Source: Prorocentrum cordatum (lineage: Eukaryota; Sar; Dinophyceae; Prorocentrales; Prorocentraceae). Taken from it: DNA of 64,000 bases. Both the position numbers and the translations under genes were made by a program. The notes below the pieces were generated by a model. That model was given only the letters and a program-made list of their open reading frames with translations, was not told where the DNA came from and ran no database searches. Position 1 is the stretch's first letter; each line of letters begins with the position of its first letter. Below are positions 62,992 to 64,000 of the stretch, in pieces. The stretch lies in the NCBI GenBank assembly GCA_963575745.1, contig CAUYUJ010012169.1, positions 214,001 through 278,000 of the forward strand, given 5' to 3'.

Positions 62992-63718
62992 TCCTCGGTA
63001 GCCGGGCGGATGCACGCCCCACCGCGCGAGGAGAGGCGCGGGCAATGACGGGCCGGGTACACCATATGACGCATTTGCATGTGATGCTATGCCCTGGCGT
63101 TACGTGTGGGGCCGGGAGGGACCGCTCCTGAACAACGGTCGCCGCAGCTCTTCGAGTTGCGTGGTGTCCTCACACGCCTACGGATTGGGGACACAGCTTG
63201 GTTCTACCCCCATAGGAAGATTCACAAAAACCCTGCCAGACACCACTCGGCATTCTACCACACCTCAGTGCGCGTGGGGCGCGATGGTGGATACGGTCAC
63301 GAACTTTTGAACAGCGTGCCGCTCCGCTGGTCTTGGCCCACCATGTTTCGGTGCGACAGGCTATCCACTTCCTGGCCCGCAAGCGTCAACGTCCCGAGCT
63401 TTCCCGAACCTCCCGCCCCGCGGAGCGGAGCGACACGATATCCACCCGCAAAGAGTAGCGTGTCGCCGGGGCCGCCGTGGCGACACGCTATCCAAAAGCT
63501 CCCGACCGTAGCGCCCACCGGCATCGCCCGCAGCCGTTCGGAGCAGAGCAGAGAGTGACAGGCGCCACCGCGTCGCCAGCACATTCCGTTCGGACGGTGG
63601 GTCGCGGGCTCCGTGAGAAGGCTCCCGCGGTGGCTTGCGGGAGAGCCTCGCTCGTCGCACCAGGAGTGGGCCTGCCCAAAGCACCTCGCTGGGCGTTGCA
63701 CCCACTGCGGCTCACTCG
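62992..63718. other. No recognised gene
   Basis: GCGACACGNTATCCA occurs near 63429 and 63481. Two frames stay open for about 150 codons on opposite strands without motifs. Confidence 0.4.
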
Positions 63719-63791
63719 CTCCCTCCTCCCTCCTCTTCCTCCTACTCCCCCTCCTCCTCCTCATCTATCTCCTCCTCCGCATGATGATTAG

Positions 63792-63852
<61 letters not shown>

Positions 63853-63887
63853 GTCATCAGCAGCAACAACTTTTTCAGCAGCATCAG

Positions 63888-63918
<31 letters not shown>

Positions 63919-63926
63919 ATCATCAC
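63719..63926 (+). repeat. CTC then CAT array
   Basis: TCC units (63719-63778) are followed by CAT units with CAG variants (63790-63926). The CAT array ends six bases before the spliced-leader relic. Confidence 0.95.
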
Positions 63927-63931
63927 TATCA

Positions 63932-63953
63932 TCCGTAGCCAATTTGGCTCGAG
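63932..63953 (+). other. Dinoflagellate spliced-leader relic
   Basis: TCCGTAGCCAATTTGGCTCG followed by AG matches the 22-nt dinoflagellate spliced leader at 20 of 22 positions (changes at positions 11 and 20). In dinoflagellates this leader is added to mRNAs by trans-splicing. A copy in genomic DNA outside an SL RNA gene is the signature of a reverse-transcribed and reinserted mRNA. No SL-RNA splice donor GT or Sm-site follows, so it is not an SL RNA gene. Confidence 0.85.
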
Positions 63954-64000
63954 GATCGAATCACGCAGCGGCAGTCGTGGGTCAGATGCGGAAAGGGGCC
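63954..64000 (+). pseudogene. Start of probable retrocopied cDNA, cut by window edge
   Basis: Sequence directly downstream of the SL relic should be the 5' UTR of the reinserted mRNA. The first ATG is at 63986-63988 and reads MRKGA to the window end. Too short to identify. Confidence 0.4.

Overview
This window reads as nuclear DNA of a large, GC-rich eukaryotic genome, most likely a dinoflagellate. The base composition and the many GC-rich minisatellites fit a high-GC genus such as Prorocentrum, but the genus is an inference. The strongest lineage clue is at 63932-63953, where 20 of 22 bases match the dinoflagellate spliced-leader (SL) sequence. Relics of this kind mark reinserted trans-spliced cDNAs. 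The reverse transcriptases are non-LTR (LINE) types. I see no rRNA, tRNA, CRISPR array, operon or prokaryotic signal.

There is little intact coding sequence. The only well-preserved frame is a LINE reverse transcriptase at 1-1905, cut by the window edge, with its catalytic motifs and a C-terminal zinc knuckle intact. Decayed coding pieces follow: a LINE RT C-terminus (28800-29214); a probable retrocopy behind a weak SL match (29307-30631); a conserved-looking fragment with one stop (18491-18850); a multi-stop gene relic (46375-47850); a second, more broken LINE RT (57450-58152); and an unidentified broken frame (59001-59726). Short open frames at 13876, 22225 and 36723 might be exons but are unproven. 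Most other long open frames are by-products of high GC or trinucleotide repeats.

Repeats dominate. Trinucleotide arrays (GGA/TCC, GAT/ATC, GTC) listed here add up to about 8 kb, the largest being a 1.46-kb GAT array at 54697-56153. Minisatellites include an 82-83-bp family interrupted by a ~99-bp family (10627-11958), an 8-bp CCCTATAG array (12284-12620), a 111-bp family that keeps frame (21140-22245), a 66-bp family (43180-43720) and a 13-bp family (28520-28800).

Small non-autonomous elements are common. Foldback or MITE-like families with terminal inverted repeats occur at 4813 and 53848 (family A), 6895 and 31971 (B), 36393 (C), 35027 and 53096 (D) and 48212 (E, with a TA target duplication). 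A near-perfect 77-bp inverted repeat lies at 56694-56864. A ~155-bp repeat without obvious terminal repeats (R) occurs four times in one orientation between 34.7 and 48.7 kb. The 60.6-62.4 kb region is a mosaic whose two flanks carry the same TACACCA-type repeat in opposite orientation.

Taken together the window is an intergenic or very long intronic stretch made by LINE insertion, reinsertion of processed transcripts, small DNA transposons and runaway tandem repeats. One recurring arrangement deserves attention: LINE 3' ends run into trinucleotide arrays, and SL-type sequences begin directly after such arrays.
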